From positions 1 to 23,050 of the forward strand of contig CAUZIY010000036.1 in assembly GCA_963579995.1 (NCBI GenBank): a stretch of DNA of 23,050 bases. Direction: 5' to 3'. Numbering within the stretch: position 1 is the stretch's first letter; each line of letters begins with the position of its first letter. The position numbers and the translations under genes were made by a program. Source of the DNA: UBA6626 sp963579995. Its GTDB lineage: Bacteria; Planctomycetota; Phycisphaerae; Phycisphaerales; Phycisphaeraceae. This document shows, in pieces, positions 7,950-17,218 of the stretch. The notes below the pieces were generated by a model that worked only from the letters and a program-made list of their open reading frames with translations, was not told the origin of the DNA and did no database searches.

Positions 7950-8067
7950 AAGGAGGAACATGTTTTATAGTCATCAAGTGATGTTGACTAACATATTGCG
8001 CCCACTTAGAAACGTCTTATCGTGTATAACGCCAGTTGCGGATAATGGGTGTGTTTCCGTGCGATGA
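7950..8067 (+). CDS. Candidate 35-residue ORF with a perfect Shine-Dalgarno sequence (CDS 7960-8067)
   Basis: AAGGAGG at 7950-7956 is a full Shine-Dalgarno sequence and sits 3 bases before ATG at 7960. The ORF runs 35 codons to TGA at 8065-8067, 9 bases before the first possible start of the threonine synthase-like gene. The peptide begins MFYSHQVMLTNIL and is slightly basic. It has scattered Thr and Ile but no run of either, so it is not an obvious threonine attenuator peptide. It could be a leader peptide, a small protein, or a translation-coupling or mRNA-stabilising element. The 3-base spacing is shorter than usual, which lowers confidence. Confidence 0.35.
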
Positions 8068-8076
8068 TTACGAATC

Positions 8077-9342
8077 ATGGAAGGGGTAGATTTACGAAAG
8101 TTGGATATGAACTACAAAGTCACTTGTGAAGTGTGCAACAAGCCATTTTCACCACCAATGAATGGGATTTGTAATTGTGGGCAGCGTGCCAAGGTGATCT
8201 ACCCACAGGCGATGGATTCGCCGCCATTATTTTCAGCCGGGGGAAATTCCATGTGGCGCTATCGTGCGACATTGCCTCTAGCTACAGATGTGGATCTGGT
8301 GACAATGGGTGAAGGTGGTACGCCTCTGGTTTCCAGTGAGTCACTCGGTCCGGCGGCAGGTTTGGGTGGACTGTATTTCAAACTTGAAAGTTGTAACCCT
8401 ACCGGTTCATTTAAGGATCGGATCGCATCACTCATGGTGAGCCAGTTCCGGCACGAGGGAGTCACGGGCTGCATAGCAGTTACTACCGGCAACGCCGGAT
8501 CCGCGATGGCGGCTTATTGTGCGCGTGCGGGCATAAAACTGGTAGTGGGATACCTCGCAACAGCACCGCCTGCTAAAAGAATGCAGATGCACACCTATGG
8601 CGCTACGGTGATTGAGGTGAGTGGGATTGAAGAGGCTCCGGAAAACCTTGAACGCCTTTTCGATGGTTGCCTTGAATTATCACAACGCAGAGGTTGGCCG
8701 ATGTGCTGGATGGCACATCGATACAACCCACTGACTGTGGAGGCATACAAGACCGTTGCTTACGAATTGATTGATGACCTTGGGCAGGTTCCCGATTATA
8801 TTTATGTGCCATGTGCAAATGCGGCCTTGTTCTCTGCGATTTACAAGGGATTCTTGGAATATCGTGATTGGGGCCGGATTGATCGTGTGCCGCGGATGGT
8901 ACCTGTGCAGCCTGCTAATGCGGCACCACTGTTGGCTGGTTATGAACAGGGTGCAGAAGATGCGGTACGTGTTACAGCTCGGACATGCATATCAGGGGCG
9001 GGCAATGCTTATGCACCGGATGGTGTGCTGGCTTTACGGGCGGTTCGGGAAAGTGGCGGACATTGTGCCGTGGCCACAGATGAGCAAACGCTTGATACCG
9101 AAGTGCAACTGGCCAAACAGGAGGGTGTCTTTGCTGAGCCTGCGGGTGCATTACCCGTTGCGGCTGTATTGCATGATGTGCAGGCAGGGCGAATTCCGGC
9201 CGGCAGTACCGCAGCCTGTGTTATTACGGGGTCCGGTTTCAAGGAACCGCAGGTTGTTGAGCAGGTGTTTGACACCAGGTGCCATTCTGTGCGATACGAT
9301 CAATTTAAGCAGGCGGTGGAGTCTTTGGAATTAATGTCATGA
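8077..9342 (+). CDS. Threonine synthase-like PLP enzyme
   Basis: 421 residues from ATG at 8077; ATG at 8107 (MNYKVTCEVC) is an alternative. A small zinc-ribbon-like start (Cys17-x2-Cys20, Cys32-x-Cys34) precedes a fold-type II PLP domain with SMWRYRATLPL, GEGGTPL, the PLP lysine Lys113 in NPTGSFKDR, and TTGNAGSAMAAY. The C-terminus has ATDEQTL, EGVFAEPAGALPVAAV and TGSGFKEP. This pattern best fits threonine synthase, which converts O-phosphohomoserine to threonine. The phosphate loop is unusual: residues 245-259 read PCANAALFSAIYKGF where threonine synthases of this class usually have PVGNAGNITAYWKGF, so both glycines are alanine. Specificity may therefore differ, and I give no gene symbol. 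The stop overlaps the next start as ATGA. Confidence 0.85.
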   Translation: MEGVDLRKLDMNYKVTCEVCNKPFSPPMNGICNCGQRAKVIYPQAMDSPPLFSAGGNSMWRYRATLPLATDVDLVTMGEGGTPLVSSESLGPAAGLGGLYFKLESCNPTGSFKDRIASLMVSQFRHEGVTGCIAVTTGNAGSAMAAYCARAGIKLVVGYLATAPPAKRMQMHTYGATVIEVSGIEEAPENLERLFDGCLELSQRRGWPMCWMAHRYNPLTVEAYKTVAYELIDDLGQVPDYIYVPCANAALFSAIYKGFLEYRDWGRIDRVPRMVPVQPANAAPLLAGYEQGAEDAVRVTARTCISGAGNAYAPDGVLALRAVRESGGHCAVATDEQTLDTEVQLAKQEGVFAEPAGALPVAAVLHDVQAGRIPAGSTAACVITGSGFKEPQVVEQVFDTRCHSVRYDQFKQAVESLELMS

Positions 9343-9707
9343 AAATGTTTATAATGATTGGTAGTTTGAACGCTGCGGTTGCAGTCATCATGGGGGCATT
9401 TGGTGCACACGCGTTAAGGGAAAAATTAACGACGGAGATGATGAGTGTCTATCAAACGGCAGTGCAATACCAGTTTTTCCATGCACTGGGATTGTTTGTC
9501 GTGGCGTTTGTGGTTGGTCAATATCCTCATGTGGTGGTTTCCAGGTGGTGCGGTTGGCTGATGGTAATTGGAGTTCTTCTATTCTCGGGAAGTCTATACG
9601 GGCTGAGTCTTAGTGGTGTGCAGTGGCTGGGGACAATTACGCCTGTGGGAGGTACAGCATTTATTGTCTCTTGGACCCTGCTTGCAATAGCGGTAGCAAA
9701 GGGTTGA
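9339..9707 (+). CDS. DUF423 (YgdD-like) inner membrane protein
   Basis: A 122-residue protein with about four hydrophobic segments, near residues 5-24, 46-61, 70-90 and 98-118. Family hallmarks are GSLNAAVAVIMGAFGAHALR at the N-terminus, YQTAVQYQFFHALGLF in the middle, and ITPVGGTAFIVSW near the end. The length matches the usual 120-130. The function of the family is unknown. Its ATG overlaps the stop of the threonine synthase-like gene (ATGA), so the two are very likely translated together. Confidence 0.93.
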   Translation: MKMFIMIGSLNAAVAVIMGAFGAHALREKLTTEMMSVYQTAVQYQFFHALGLFVVAFVVGQYPHVVVSRWCGWLMVIGVLLFSGSLYGLSLSGVQWLGTITPVGGTAFIVSWTLLAIAVAKG

Positions 9708-9750
9708 GATTAAATACGGAATTGTTATTGGATGAAGCTACTTGGACGGA

Positions 9751-9775
9751 ATCAATCTGGTGGTTACAGATTGAT
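9751..9775. terminator. Hairpin in the junction between convergent DUF423 and addA
   Basis: A perfect 9-base inverted repeat, ATCAATCTG (9751-9759) and CAGATTGAT (9767-9775), with a 7-base loop. It spans the addA stop codon (9764-9766, minus strand) and lies 43 bases after the DUF423 stop. The position between two converging genes suits a bidirectional terminator or a 3'-end stabiliser. There is no T-run on either side, so it is not a standard intrinsic terminator. Confidence 0.35.
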
Positions 9776-12700
9776 AATCTGACCAGTAGGCCAGATCATC
9801 AGTGATGTATTGACGGAGCCCTTGCTGAGTTGCAGCATGTTCATCAAAGCGGAACGATAAACATCAATCTGTGGGCGATAAGTTTCGGCCAGGGTAGCAA
9901 GGTGTGGTGATGGATCTGTTTTGAAGTCGATAAGGTCAGCGCGGCTGGCTCGGCCATTATGATCTCGGTAGATCACCACACGATCAAACGTGCCGTGGAT
10001 CAATGCATGATTCTGCGTAACCGCGAAGCGGCGTTCCCGCCACAGATCAACGTCTGCTGATTCGCTAGGTGGCTGGGCGAAGGCTTGTCGTATGGCGGAT
10101 TGCGATAGTGTCCTTAGGAAATCTTCGATCTGCTGTGCAACCCAGTTATCTGAACGGTCGTGCCCAAAAGATCTCGCAATGGCCCATAAAACCTCTTTAG
10201 ACAGCACCTCTGTCAGATTCTGTGATGATGGGTTAAGCCACGAGATCTTCTGGAGCCAGGCATGGATCATGCGGCCACGAACGAAATCGCCAGCTTTTTT
10301 AAAGTTGAAAAGATCCGAGATGCTGACCGGGTTCGGTTGTTTTGACGGTGTACGGCGGGTCAGGTTGTGGAAGGGGCGTGATGGGGTTTCAGAAAAAACA
10401 ATGGGGCCCGTTTGAATCATGTTGATTTTATTATCTGTTGTGATTGGCGAACTTGGATCCTCCAGGGACTTGTACCATTGGGGGTCGCCTGCCTGATAAA
10501 GTGTCTGGTTAAATTCGAAACCTTCCTCGACCTTGTGCAGAGAATGGCGAAGGATCGAGGCATATGACAGGTTGGTCCGACCATAGGAGGTTGGTTTGCT
10601 TGTTTTGGATTTTCGCAGCGGCTCAATAACCATGTGCAGTGCGTGTCGAGCACGGGTCATTGCAACATATAGGCTACACAAATCGTCATGGAATCGACGT
10701 GACTTTTCTTGGTTGTAGGCCTTGTCAACCAAATCACAATGTTTAGCCAGCACTGGACGAAGCTTATCGTTGACTTTTGCGAATATGGCTTGTGGTGGTT
10801 CAGTCGGTGTAGGGCGATAGGTCCACACATCCTTTCCTGTCAAACTGGCGATTAGATGGTTGAGTTGAGGCAAAACAACGATGTCAAATTCAAGCCCTTT
10901 GGCCTGATGAATCGTCATGACGCGAATAGCCGCGGCCGTGGGCTCTTGAATGGAACTCCTTTCCACGTATTGAACGAAATCGCTGGGGCGTATCTTTCTA
11001 TCGGGGTCATAGCGGTTTGCCAGTTCAATCAACTGAACCAAACGGGTCAGGCTTCTTTGGTTACATGCCGGTGCGAGATGTTGTGTCCATTGTGCAATGG
11101 TCTGGCCATAACCGTATGCGGAGAGGTACTGGCGAATAGATCTACTCGTACGGGCGAGGCTATTGGTGTCCAAGTTGGTTAGCTGGATGTTCGGAGATGT
11201 CGCCAGGGGTGAATGTAAGACGCAGAACGCTGCCGCCGTGTCGCCGGGATGGTCAGCCATTTTTAAGGCAGAAAGCACGGTGCCGACGGCGGGGTCATCG
11301 TTGATAGGTCCGCCGCCTTCACCACTGGCATTCAATTCAAGCCGCCGCAGTAAGTGAATCAAATGTTTGACCATCTTGTTGTCGCGTACGAGCACACCAA
11401 TTGATCGGTTCGGGGCCGCTGTGTGAAGTTGGTAAACCAGGTCGGCGACCATTGATTGGTGAGGTGATGGTGCATATGCCAGTTCTGAATCATCGCCTCC
11501 TTTGGGGTTTGGAGTGTCAGATCGTGAAGCAGATGTGACCAGAGTGACATGGCCCGGCCGTGTTTTATATTGGGCTTCATGAGGCTTGAAGTGATGGCTC
11601 CATTCGTTTGCCGCACCCTTGAGCATTTCGAATGTCGGCAATGATTTTGTTAATTCGCCAACCGCACCAAATACAAGGTTTACGACATTCAGAACGACTG
11701 GTGAAGAGCGGAAACTGGTATTGAGCTGTTGAATATCTTTCGTCGGAAGTTTCAGGTCATTTTCAACCTGATCAAATATTTCAGCGCAACCACCGCGCCA
11801 CCCGTAAATTGCTTGTTTGGTATCACCTACGCAGAAGAAAGTCTGTAATCTAGAGGATCCATCTTCGCGGCGTCTGATCTGGTCGGCGAAAGGTCGCAGG
11901 ACATGCCATTGTTCTAGACTTGTATCCTGGAACTCATCAAACATGAGGTGGTCAAACCGCCGATCAAGCCTGCTTGACATGATTGTGAGTGTGTTATCTT
12001 CTGCGGTTGGTACAAAAGCCGCCAGTTTACGTGTCAGGTCACCGTAGAGAAGGCAGTTGTGTTGTCGGCACAAGCGGTCATGGTGACTACTGAATCGTGA
12101 AAGTAACTGGTACATGGCCTGCGTACGACGAGAGGTTTGGGCGACAAAAGCGGTTGTGGCACTACGTATTGCTGGTTGGTATGCGTCAATGACTTCTTGG
12201 GGGATCGGCTTCCTGTAATAGGTCCCATCCCCGGTTGCGATGGGGGCGGTTAAACCGGTTGTTAGGAATGTCCCCCAGTCCTGGCGCTTTGCTGCAGCTA
12301 GGTTTTTTGACCAAGCGTCGTTCCAATTTTTGGGTGCGAGCATATCTCCAGCTTTTTGCAGGGTGTCAATATCCTGTGTGGAAATGTGTGTTCTCACGGT
12401 TCCCGTGGTCTGCAGTTGCTTCCATGCTTTTTCGGTTGGTGCTTGGTGGAAAATTTCAAGGAGTGTGCCAATGATCTTATTAATCGTATGCGTCACAGAG
12501 CATTGCGCTTGATCAGGATGCAGGCGGCGCAGCAGATCAAGTAACACCTGTGGCTCATCATGGTTGAGCAATTGGTTGATTGCTTCCAGTTGAAGTTGTA
12601 TGGCCTGCGGGTCGTTGTTAGCCATGATCACCACCTGTAGTGGTATGGCCAGGTCGTGCCTCAAGTTCATGACCAATTGATAGAAAAAGCTATCGATGGT

Positions 12701-13027
12701 ACAGATCATGATTTGGTCAAGATTATTGGCTATCTGCTGTAACATGTTGCAAGCGTCATCTAAACCCATACTTGGCTCATCCAACTGGTGGGCAAGTTGG
12801 GTGGCTGCGTCATCATCGGCAGCTGCTTGTGCCAGACGCATGAGAACAGTCTGCTGAATTTCCCCCGCCGCTTTGCGAGTGAAAGTGGTTGCAAGGATGG
12901 ATGGTGGTTGGGCGCCGTGGAACAAGAGCCTGATATACCGACTGCTCAACTGGTAGGTCTTCCCCGATCCGGCCGAAGCACGGATGATTTCATGTCGATT
13001 TTGTTTTGAGGATAATGATGCAGTCAT
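9764..13027 (-). CDS. addA: AddA-like UvrD-family helicase-nuclease
   Basis: 1087 residues. UvrD/Rep-type helicase motifs appear in order: Walker A ASAGSGKT at 17-24, TFTRKAAGE at 48-56, Walker B DEFQD at 364-368, GDTKQAIYGWRGG at 401-413, TIHQAKGLEFD at 705-715 and LYVAMTRAR at 786-794. The C-terminal RecB-like nuclease has His922 (RMIHAWL), Asp1015 (GTFDRVV), Asp1034 and Lys1036 (DFKTD) and the family Tyr1050 with Gln1053. This is the active helicase-nuclease subunit of an AddAB complex that resects double-strand breaks for RecA loading. The start overlaps the addB stop as ATGA, so translation is coupled. The protein is a little shorter than the roughly 1,200-residue Bacillus AddA. Confidence 0.92.
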   Translation of the reverse strand: MTASLSSKQNRHEIIRASAGSGKTYQLSSRYIRLLFHGAQPPSILATTFTRKAAGEIQQTVLMRLAQAAADDDAATQLAHQLDEPSMGLDDACNMLQQIANNLDQIMICTIDSFFYQLVMNLRHDLAIPLQVVIMANNDPQAIQLQLEAINQLLNHDEPQVLLDLLRRLHPDQAQCSVTHTINKIIGTLLEIFHQAPTEKAWKQLQTTGTVRTHISTQDIDTLQKAGDMLAPKNWNDAWSKNLAAAKRQDWGTFLTTGLTAPIATGDGTYYRKPIPQEVIDAYQPAIRSATTAFVAQTSRRTQAMYQLLSRFSSHHDRLCRQHNCLLYGDLTRKLAAFVPTAEDNTLTIMSSRLDRRFDHLMFDEFQDTSLEQWHVLRPFADQIRRREDGSSRLQTFFCVGDTKQAIYGWRGGCAEIFDQVENDLKLPTKDIQQLNTSFRSSPVVLNVVNLVFGAVGELTKSLPTFEMLKGAANEWSHHFKPHEAQYKTRPGHVTLVTSASRSDTPNPKGGDDSELAYAPSPHQSMVADLVYQLHTAAPNRSIGVLVRDNKMVKHLIHLLRRLELNASGEGGGPINDDPAVGTVLSALKMADHPGDTAAAFCVLHSPLATSPNIQLTNLDTNSLARTSRSIRQYLSAYGYGQTIAQWTQHLAPACNQRSLTRLVQLIELANRYDPDRKIRPSDFVQYVERSSIQEPTAAAIRVMTIHQAKGLEFDIVVLPQLNHLIASLTGKDVWTYRPTPTEPPQAIFAKVNDKLRPVLAKHCDLVDKAYNQEKSRRFHDDLCSLYVAMTRARHALHMVIEPLRKSKTSKPTSYGRTNLSYASILRHSLHKVEEGFEFNQTLYQAGDPQWYKSLEDPSSPITTDNKINMIQTGPIVFSETPSRPFHNLTRRTPSKQPNPVSISDLFNFKKAGDFVRGRMIHAWLQKISWLNPSSQNLTEVLSKEVLWAIARSFGHDRSDNWVAQQIEDFLRTLSQSAIRQAFAQPPSESADVDLWRERRFAVTQNHALIHGTFDRVVIYRDHNGRASRADLIDFKTDPSPHLATLAETYRPQIDVYRSALMNMLQLSKGSVNTSLMIWPTGQIINL

Positions 13028-15921
13028 CGTATGGGTTCAGACGCGGGTTCTGTTGTGGCAATGATTCGAGTACGGTCTGGATAGTTATCCATGCAGATGT
13101 ATGAAAAGCCATCATCAAAAGTGATTGGTTCATCAGGTGGCCAAAAATGTCCGGTGCGGATTAAACGAATAATCCCTTTTGCTTCCTGCCATGCACTGTC
13201 AAGCTCATCCTGTGACCAGTCGGCTGGTTGATAGCCGGTGTGGGCCTGGTCCTTGGGAAGCTGGACATAGCCCAGTTGCGGTGTTTCGGCGATTTCGGCG
13301 GATGGTAGTAACTTCTGGTAGAGTGGCAGTTGCAGGTCAATCCACTCGGTCTCCTGCCCCTTCTTCCGTTGGTGTGTGGCCTTAGGGTGCTTGGGAGTAT
13401 TTGAAGTCTTGTAGTCAATCACGCGATACCGTCCATCTGCATGGCGATCAATGCGATCAATTCGGCCGGTTACCGTGAATGGTTCTTGATCTATGTTCAT
13501 TGTCGCCTGGAATGTCTTTTCAATCAGCTCGGGTACAACAGTCCATCCGTCGGCGACCTGGCTGGCTTGCCAATTGGAGAAGAACTCCAGTCGGGCCAGC
13601 AGCTGGTATTGTTGTATTCTGATTGCGACGGTAGGCCGCAACCCGTAGCGGCGCTTCATGATGTTTTCTAATTGTGTTTTCAGGTAACTGGCTATGGCCT
13701 TGGGATTCTGGCTTGTTGTAAGGGTGCTCTTTCCGAATCTGCGTAGCGTTTCATGAAGCAAGTTGCCGAACGCAGAGGCGTTCAACTCGACTTCTTGATC
13801 ATTAACTGTGGTGAGTCCACAAACATGCTTTAAGTAGAACCTGTATGGACATTGCAGGTAATCGCGAAAGGCTGTAACGGGAAGGCAATCCAATGATTGG
13901 GCGACTGGTTTGGGAATAGCGAATCGGTTGTGACCTGGTTGGAGTGGAAACAGGCTGGCCGATGATGCGGTGTCTGGTGTAGGTTGATAGAACTGGCTGA
14001 TGCGTTGGGGTAGCTCTTGGTGACTGCAGGCCAGTAGTAACCGGCTTGGTGCCAGTGGGTTGTCCTCAGTATCACGCCTGGGTGCAATGAGTGTGACCGA
14101 CTGGCGGCTGTGGATGATCGCCTGAAGCATCATGAGGTCACGAGCTAATCGCCTGCGACTATCGGTAATGCCGAGTTTATGGCATATGGAATCAGATAAT
14201 AGATCGCCATTATCATCAGATTTGGAAATGCACCCTTCGTTAAAGCCAGTAACAACCAGGTGAGGTGCATCGTCAAGCTGAAGTTCCAGCCACCCGAGGA
14301 TCTCTACCGCGGGTCCAACATCCTCATCGGTGATGGGTTTGTGGAAGACCCGTGACAGCGTGAATTCGATCGTCGCCGGGAGGCTCAGGTTCAGGCATAA
14401 ATGCTGGGTCTTACCAAGATGGACCTGTTCTTGTAGTGCTTCGCTGAGTACCTGTAGGGCCTGGAGTAGTTGTGCATCGTTTGGATTGGTGTGGTCAGGT
14501 GATTGGGCGTTGTAAATTGTTTTTAGCATCTGGCCAATCTGTTCACTCCAATAACTCAATGGCCGTTGTTCCTGCGGTTCATCGGGTAATAGGGTCCAAA
14601 TAGCATTACAGATAGTGGCTAGTTGCTTTGCAGTGTCTGCATGGCCAAGCCAGATTTGGGGCGAGGCTTTCGTATCGCGATGTGGGAAGGCGTCGGTTGA
14701 TCCAAAGGGCAAGTGATTGGCAGCATATTTATCCAGGAGTGCAAGGCACCTACTGATAGGATTAGAAGCAGCGGGCAAGTGGTCACCAGGTTCAAGATTT
14801 ACTTCCAAGTACGATTCGAGGTCAGGATGTCGGAGAAGTGATGCCAGGTCTGCAAACCGTTGACTTGCTACGTATTGACCAATGACATTCAACAACTGTG
14901 CCGGGCGACTGTGCTTCACGGTTTGCGGTACAGCCTGGCGTACTGTGATGTTCATCGTTTCCAGGGCGTATCGAATGGAGGGTGCTGCCATTGGATCGCC
15001 AAGGCCAATAGCGACCTGGTCAACGGATGGCAGGCAATTTTGACTGCCCAATGTTTTATTGTTGGCAGTGATACGCCGCAGTGATTCAAGTACCTGTATG
15101 GTTTGATCTTGTGGGCGGTTGACAAAGTGGATATGCGAGTCCTGTAGGTTGATGTTCTTATGTATCCAAGCCTCCACCTGGATACATCCAAACTCATCAA
15201 ATCGATCTGCTTCTTTGGTCGGAGCGTGTATGAGTGCGGCCACCGGACTGTGAAGTTGAGCAATGATCTGTCTGGTTGCACGGTTAAGATCCGTGGTTGC
15301 GAGAAGGACCAGTTCCTGATCACATTGACATTGCTTGGTTTTAATCGCATTGAGTATGAACTGATTGCGGTCCGTCAAGCCGGTTTTGGCCAGTAGGCGT
15401 TCATATCGCTGTTGCACTTCTGCCATGGCCATCCAGCGTGACTGATCTGTGGTGGGTAGGTTACGCAGGTCCACTGGCAGGTCGTACATACAAACCGCAT
15501 CGGCAGCCAGCTTTTCTGTAAGGGTTCCAATCTGCTGGGCGATAGCAATCCAGTGTCTAGGGTCTGTTACGTTGGGGGTGGTGGTTACAAGGGATTTAAT
15601 TTGCTGGCTAGGCAGGCTTTGGAGCACATGAATTCGGGCGAGGAGGCTTTGTATGGGTGTCGCCAGCAGAATAGGAGGTTGACAAAGGTGAACTGGCAAC
15701 TCGCCCGCGGTAATGATCTGGGGTGGTACGAGTTGGGTCGACTTTTGTGTACGTTTGAGAAGGTTCTCCAGCAGTCTTCTGCCGGCACGGCGACCGGGGA
15801 CCGTGACCATGACTCGGTCCATATCCCAGCTTTGGCCGTTGCGGTAGCGGGTCCAAAGCCACTCCGTCGCCAGTTCAAGTGCCACGGTGTGCCAGCCTAG
15901 AAAAACCCTTTCAATGGCCAT
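13024..15921 (-). CDS. addB: AddB-like PD-(D/E)XK nuclease subunit
   Basis: 965 residues, shorter than the roughly 1,170 of Bacillus AddB. The middle is poorly conserved helicase-like scaffold. The C-terminal nuclease is clear: His723 (LLHETL), Asp822 (GRIDRID), Asp836 and Lys838 (VIDYKTS), Gln864 (LQLPLYQ). The N-terminus has no Walker A (FLGWHTVALELATEW where a GxSGxGKT-type loop would be), so this subunit should not hydrolyse ATP. Cys691 in LQCPYRFYLKHV matches the first Fe-S cysteine of Bacillus AddB, but the C-terminal CxxCxxxxxC triplet is absent; Cys943 is alone there. Variants without this cluster are known in other phyla. It is the first gene of the addBA pair. Confidence 0.88.
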   Translation of the reverse strand: MAIERVFLGWHTVALELATEWLWTRYRNGQSWDMDRVMVTVPGRRAGRRLLENLLKRTQKSTQLVPPQIITAGELPVHLCQPPILLATPIQSLLARIHVLQSLPSQQIKSLVTTTPNVTDPRHWIAIAQQIGTLTEKLAADAVCMYDLPVDLRNLPTTDQSRWMAMAEVQQRYERLLAKTGLTDRNQFILNAIKTKQCQCDQELVLLATTDLNRATRQIIAQLHSPVAALIHAPTKEADRFDEFGCIQVEAWIHKNINLQDSHIHFVNRPQDQTIQVLESLRRITANNKTLGSQNCLPSVDQVAIGLGDPMAAPSIRYALETMNITVRQAVPQTVKHSRPAQLLNVIGQYVASQRFADLASLLRHPDLESYLEVNLEPGDHLPAASNPISRCLALLDKYAANHLPFGSTDAFPHRDTKASPQIWLGHADTAKQLATICNAIWTLLPDEPQEQRPLSYWSEQIGQMLKTIYNAQSPDHTNPNDAQLLQALQVLSEALQEQVHLGKTQHLCLNLSLPATIEFTLSRVFHKPITDEDVGPAVEILGWLELQLDDAPHLVVTGFNEGCISKSDDNGDLLSDSICHKLGITDSRRRLARDLMMLQAIIHSRQSVTLIAPRRDTEDNPLAPSRLLLACSHQELPQRISQFYQPTPDTASSASLFPLQPGHNRFAIPKPVAQSLDCLPVTAFRDYLQCPYRFYLKHVCGLTTVNDQEVELNASAFGNLLHETLRRFGKSTLTTSQNPKAIASYLKTQLENIMKRRYGLRPTVAIRIQQYQLLARLEFFSNWQASQVADGWTVVPELIEKTFQATMNIDQEPFTVTGRIDRIDRHADGRYRVIDYKTSNTPKHPKATHQRKKGQETEWIDLQLPLYQKLLPSAEIAETPQLGYVQLPKDQAHTGYQPADWSQDELDSAWQEAKGIIRLIRTGHFWPPDEPITFDDGFSYICMDNYPDRTRIIATTEPASEPIR

Positions 15922-16056
15922 GAGGTGTTACCCGACAAACACGATGGTGCGATATTCTGCTCACCCGATCGTCCCGGTGTGTTTCGGGTTTCAGCAATGT
16001 TATGGTATCAGACCAGAACGAGATAATTACGCAATGATTCAAGATGAATATTAACC

Positions 16057-17124
16057 ATGGCCCACGAATCTATGAATCAAAGTCTGCCTACCCAGCAATG
16101 GGTGCTGATAAAACAATTGGTTGCATTGGTAATGGTGTTGGTTTCCGTAAGTGGTTATGACGGCGGGGCTATTGGCCTTCATGATGCATGGGCCGGTCCT
16201 TCCGATGGGCTTTCTAAAGGGTATCCCAACAAAGGTCACAGGTTTTTAGGCCAGTTTGATATCAGGAATATCAAGGTACCCATCGAAAACATTTTATGGG
16301 GTGGTGTTCGCAAGGATGGCATACCGGCACTGACCGAGCCACGTCTAAGCTCTTGGAAGAAAACGCCACTTGCTGGACCCAAGAGCAGGGTGATAGGTGT
16401 TGTGGTCAACGGTGAGGCAAGAGCTTATCCAATCAATATCTTGGATCAGCACGAAATTGTTAATGATATTTTGGGGGGTCAACCTATTGCGGTGGTGTAT
16501 TGTCCGTTATGTGATTCAGCAAGTGTGGTTGATCGCCGACTCAATGGTGAAGAATACCAATTTGGGGTTAGCGGCATGCTGTATCACTCAAACGTATTAC
16601 TTTATGATCGTACAGACCATGCTTTATGGTCTCAGGTTGGATTTATGGCGATCACGGGTCCCAACGCCGGTAAACGTCTCCAGTCGCTAGATGGCTGGCA
16701 GATTTCGACACTTGAGGTTTTTGGACGGCAGTATCCACAAGCGACAGTCATTTCCGACACAGGGTTCACGCGTAATTACAGCCGAAGTATTTATGCCGAC
16801 TACTTTGCAACAGAGGATGTCCATCCCCAATTCGCCAATTTCCAACTGGATCGACGGATGCCGAATAAAACACCGATCATTGGTGTCAAACTTGGAGAAT
16901 TGGCACGCGCCTATCCTCTGGCAGAGCTAGCCAAACTCAGGGGGAAAGTTCTGACTGATCAGATTGGACCAGATCAAGCCATCAAGTTGGCATTGGCAGC
17001 CGATGGGGGAGGAGTTCAGATTGTTCAGATACCACCGCAAGCACAAGTTGTACACATGTTCTGGTTTTCTTGGGCGGCCTTCTATCCGGATACACAGGTG
17101 TATGAATACGGTGGCGCCAGATGA
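16057..17124 (+). CDS. DUF3179 domain-containing exported protein
   Basis: 355 residues. A hydrophobic stretch at about 17-33 (VLIKQLVALVMVLVSVS), preceded by a weakly charged start, suggests a signal peptide or membrane anchor. The DUF3179 domain follows: GVVVNGEARAYPINILDQHEIVND at 114-137 with its repeat-like echo GVKLGELARAYPLAEL near 276-291, the family Cys149 and Cys152 in VVYCPLCDSA, and SGMLYHSNVLLYDRTDHALWSQ. The two cysteines could form a disulfide or bind metal. The function of this family is unknown. No Shine-Dalgarno sequence stands before ATG 16057 or the alternative ATG 16072. The gene is divergent from addB, and the 135 bases between them hold both upstream regions. Confidence 0.9.
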   Translation: MAHESMNQSLPTQQWVLIKQLVALVMVLVSVSGYDGGAIGLHDAWAGPSDGLSKGYPNKGHRFLGQFDIRNIKVPIENILWGGVRKDGIPALTEPRLSSWKKTPLAGPKSRVIGVVVNGEARAYPINILDQHEIVNDILGGQPIAVVYCPLCDSASVVDRRLNGEEYQFGVSGMLYHSNVLLYDRTDHALWSQVGFMAITGPNAGKRLQSLDGWQISTLEVFGRQYPQATVISDTGFTRNYSRSIYADYFATEDVHPQFANFQLDRRMPNKTPIIGVKLGELARAYPLAELAKLRGKVLTDQIGPDQAIKLALAADGGGVQIVQIPPQAQVVHMFWFSWAAFYPDTQVYEYGGAR

Positions 17125-17218
17125 GGTGGTATAATAACGCTTTGGGTGTTTGGCAATCATTTATTCACATATGCCGTGTGTTTGCTTATCACCGGTTGGT
17201 CAGGATATGCTAGTGTTC

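Noticed and set aside
7960..8067. Threonine attenuator peptide
   Set aside because: The peptide has only scattered Thr and Ile, and I see no alternative terminator and antiterminator stems, so I report a small ORF but not attenuation.
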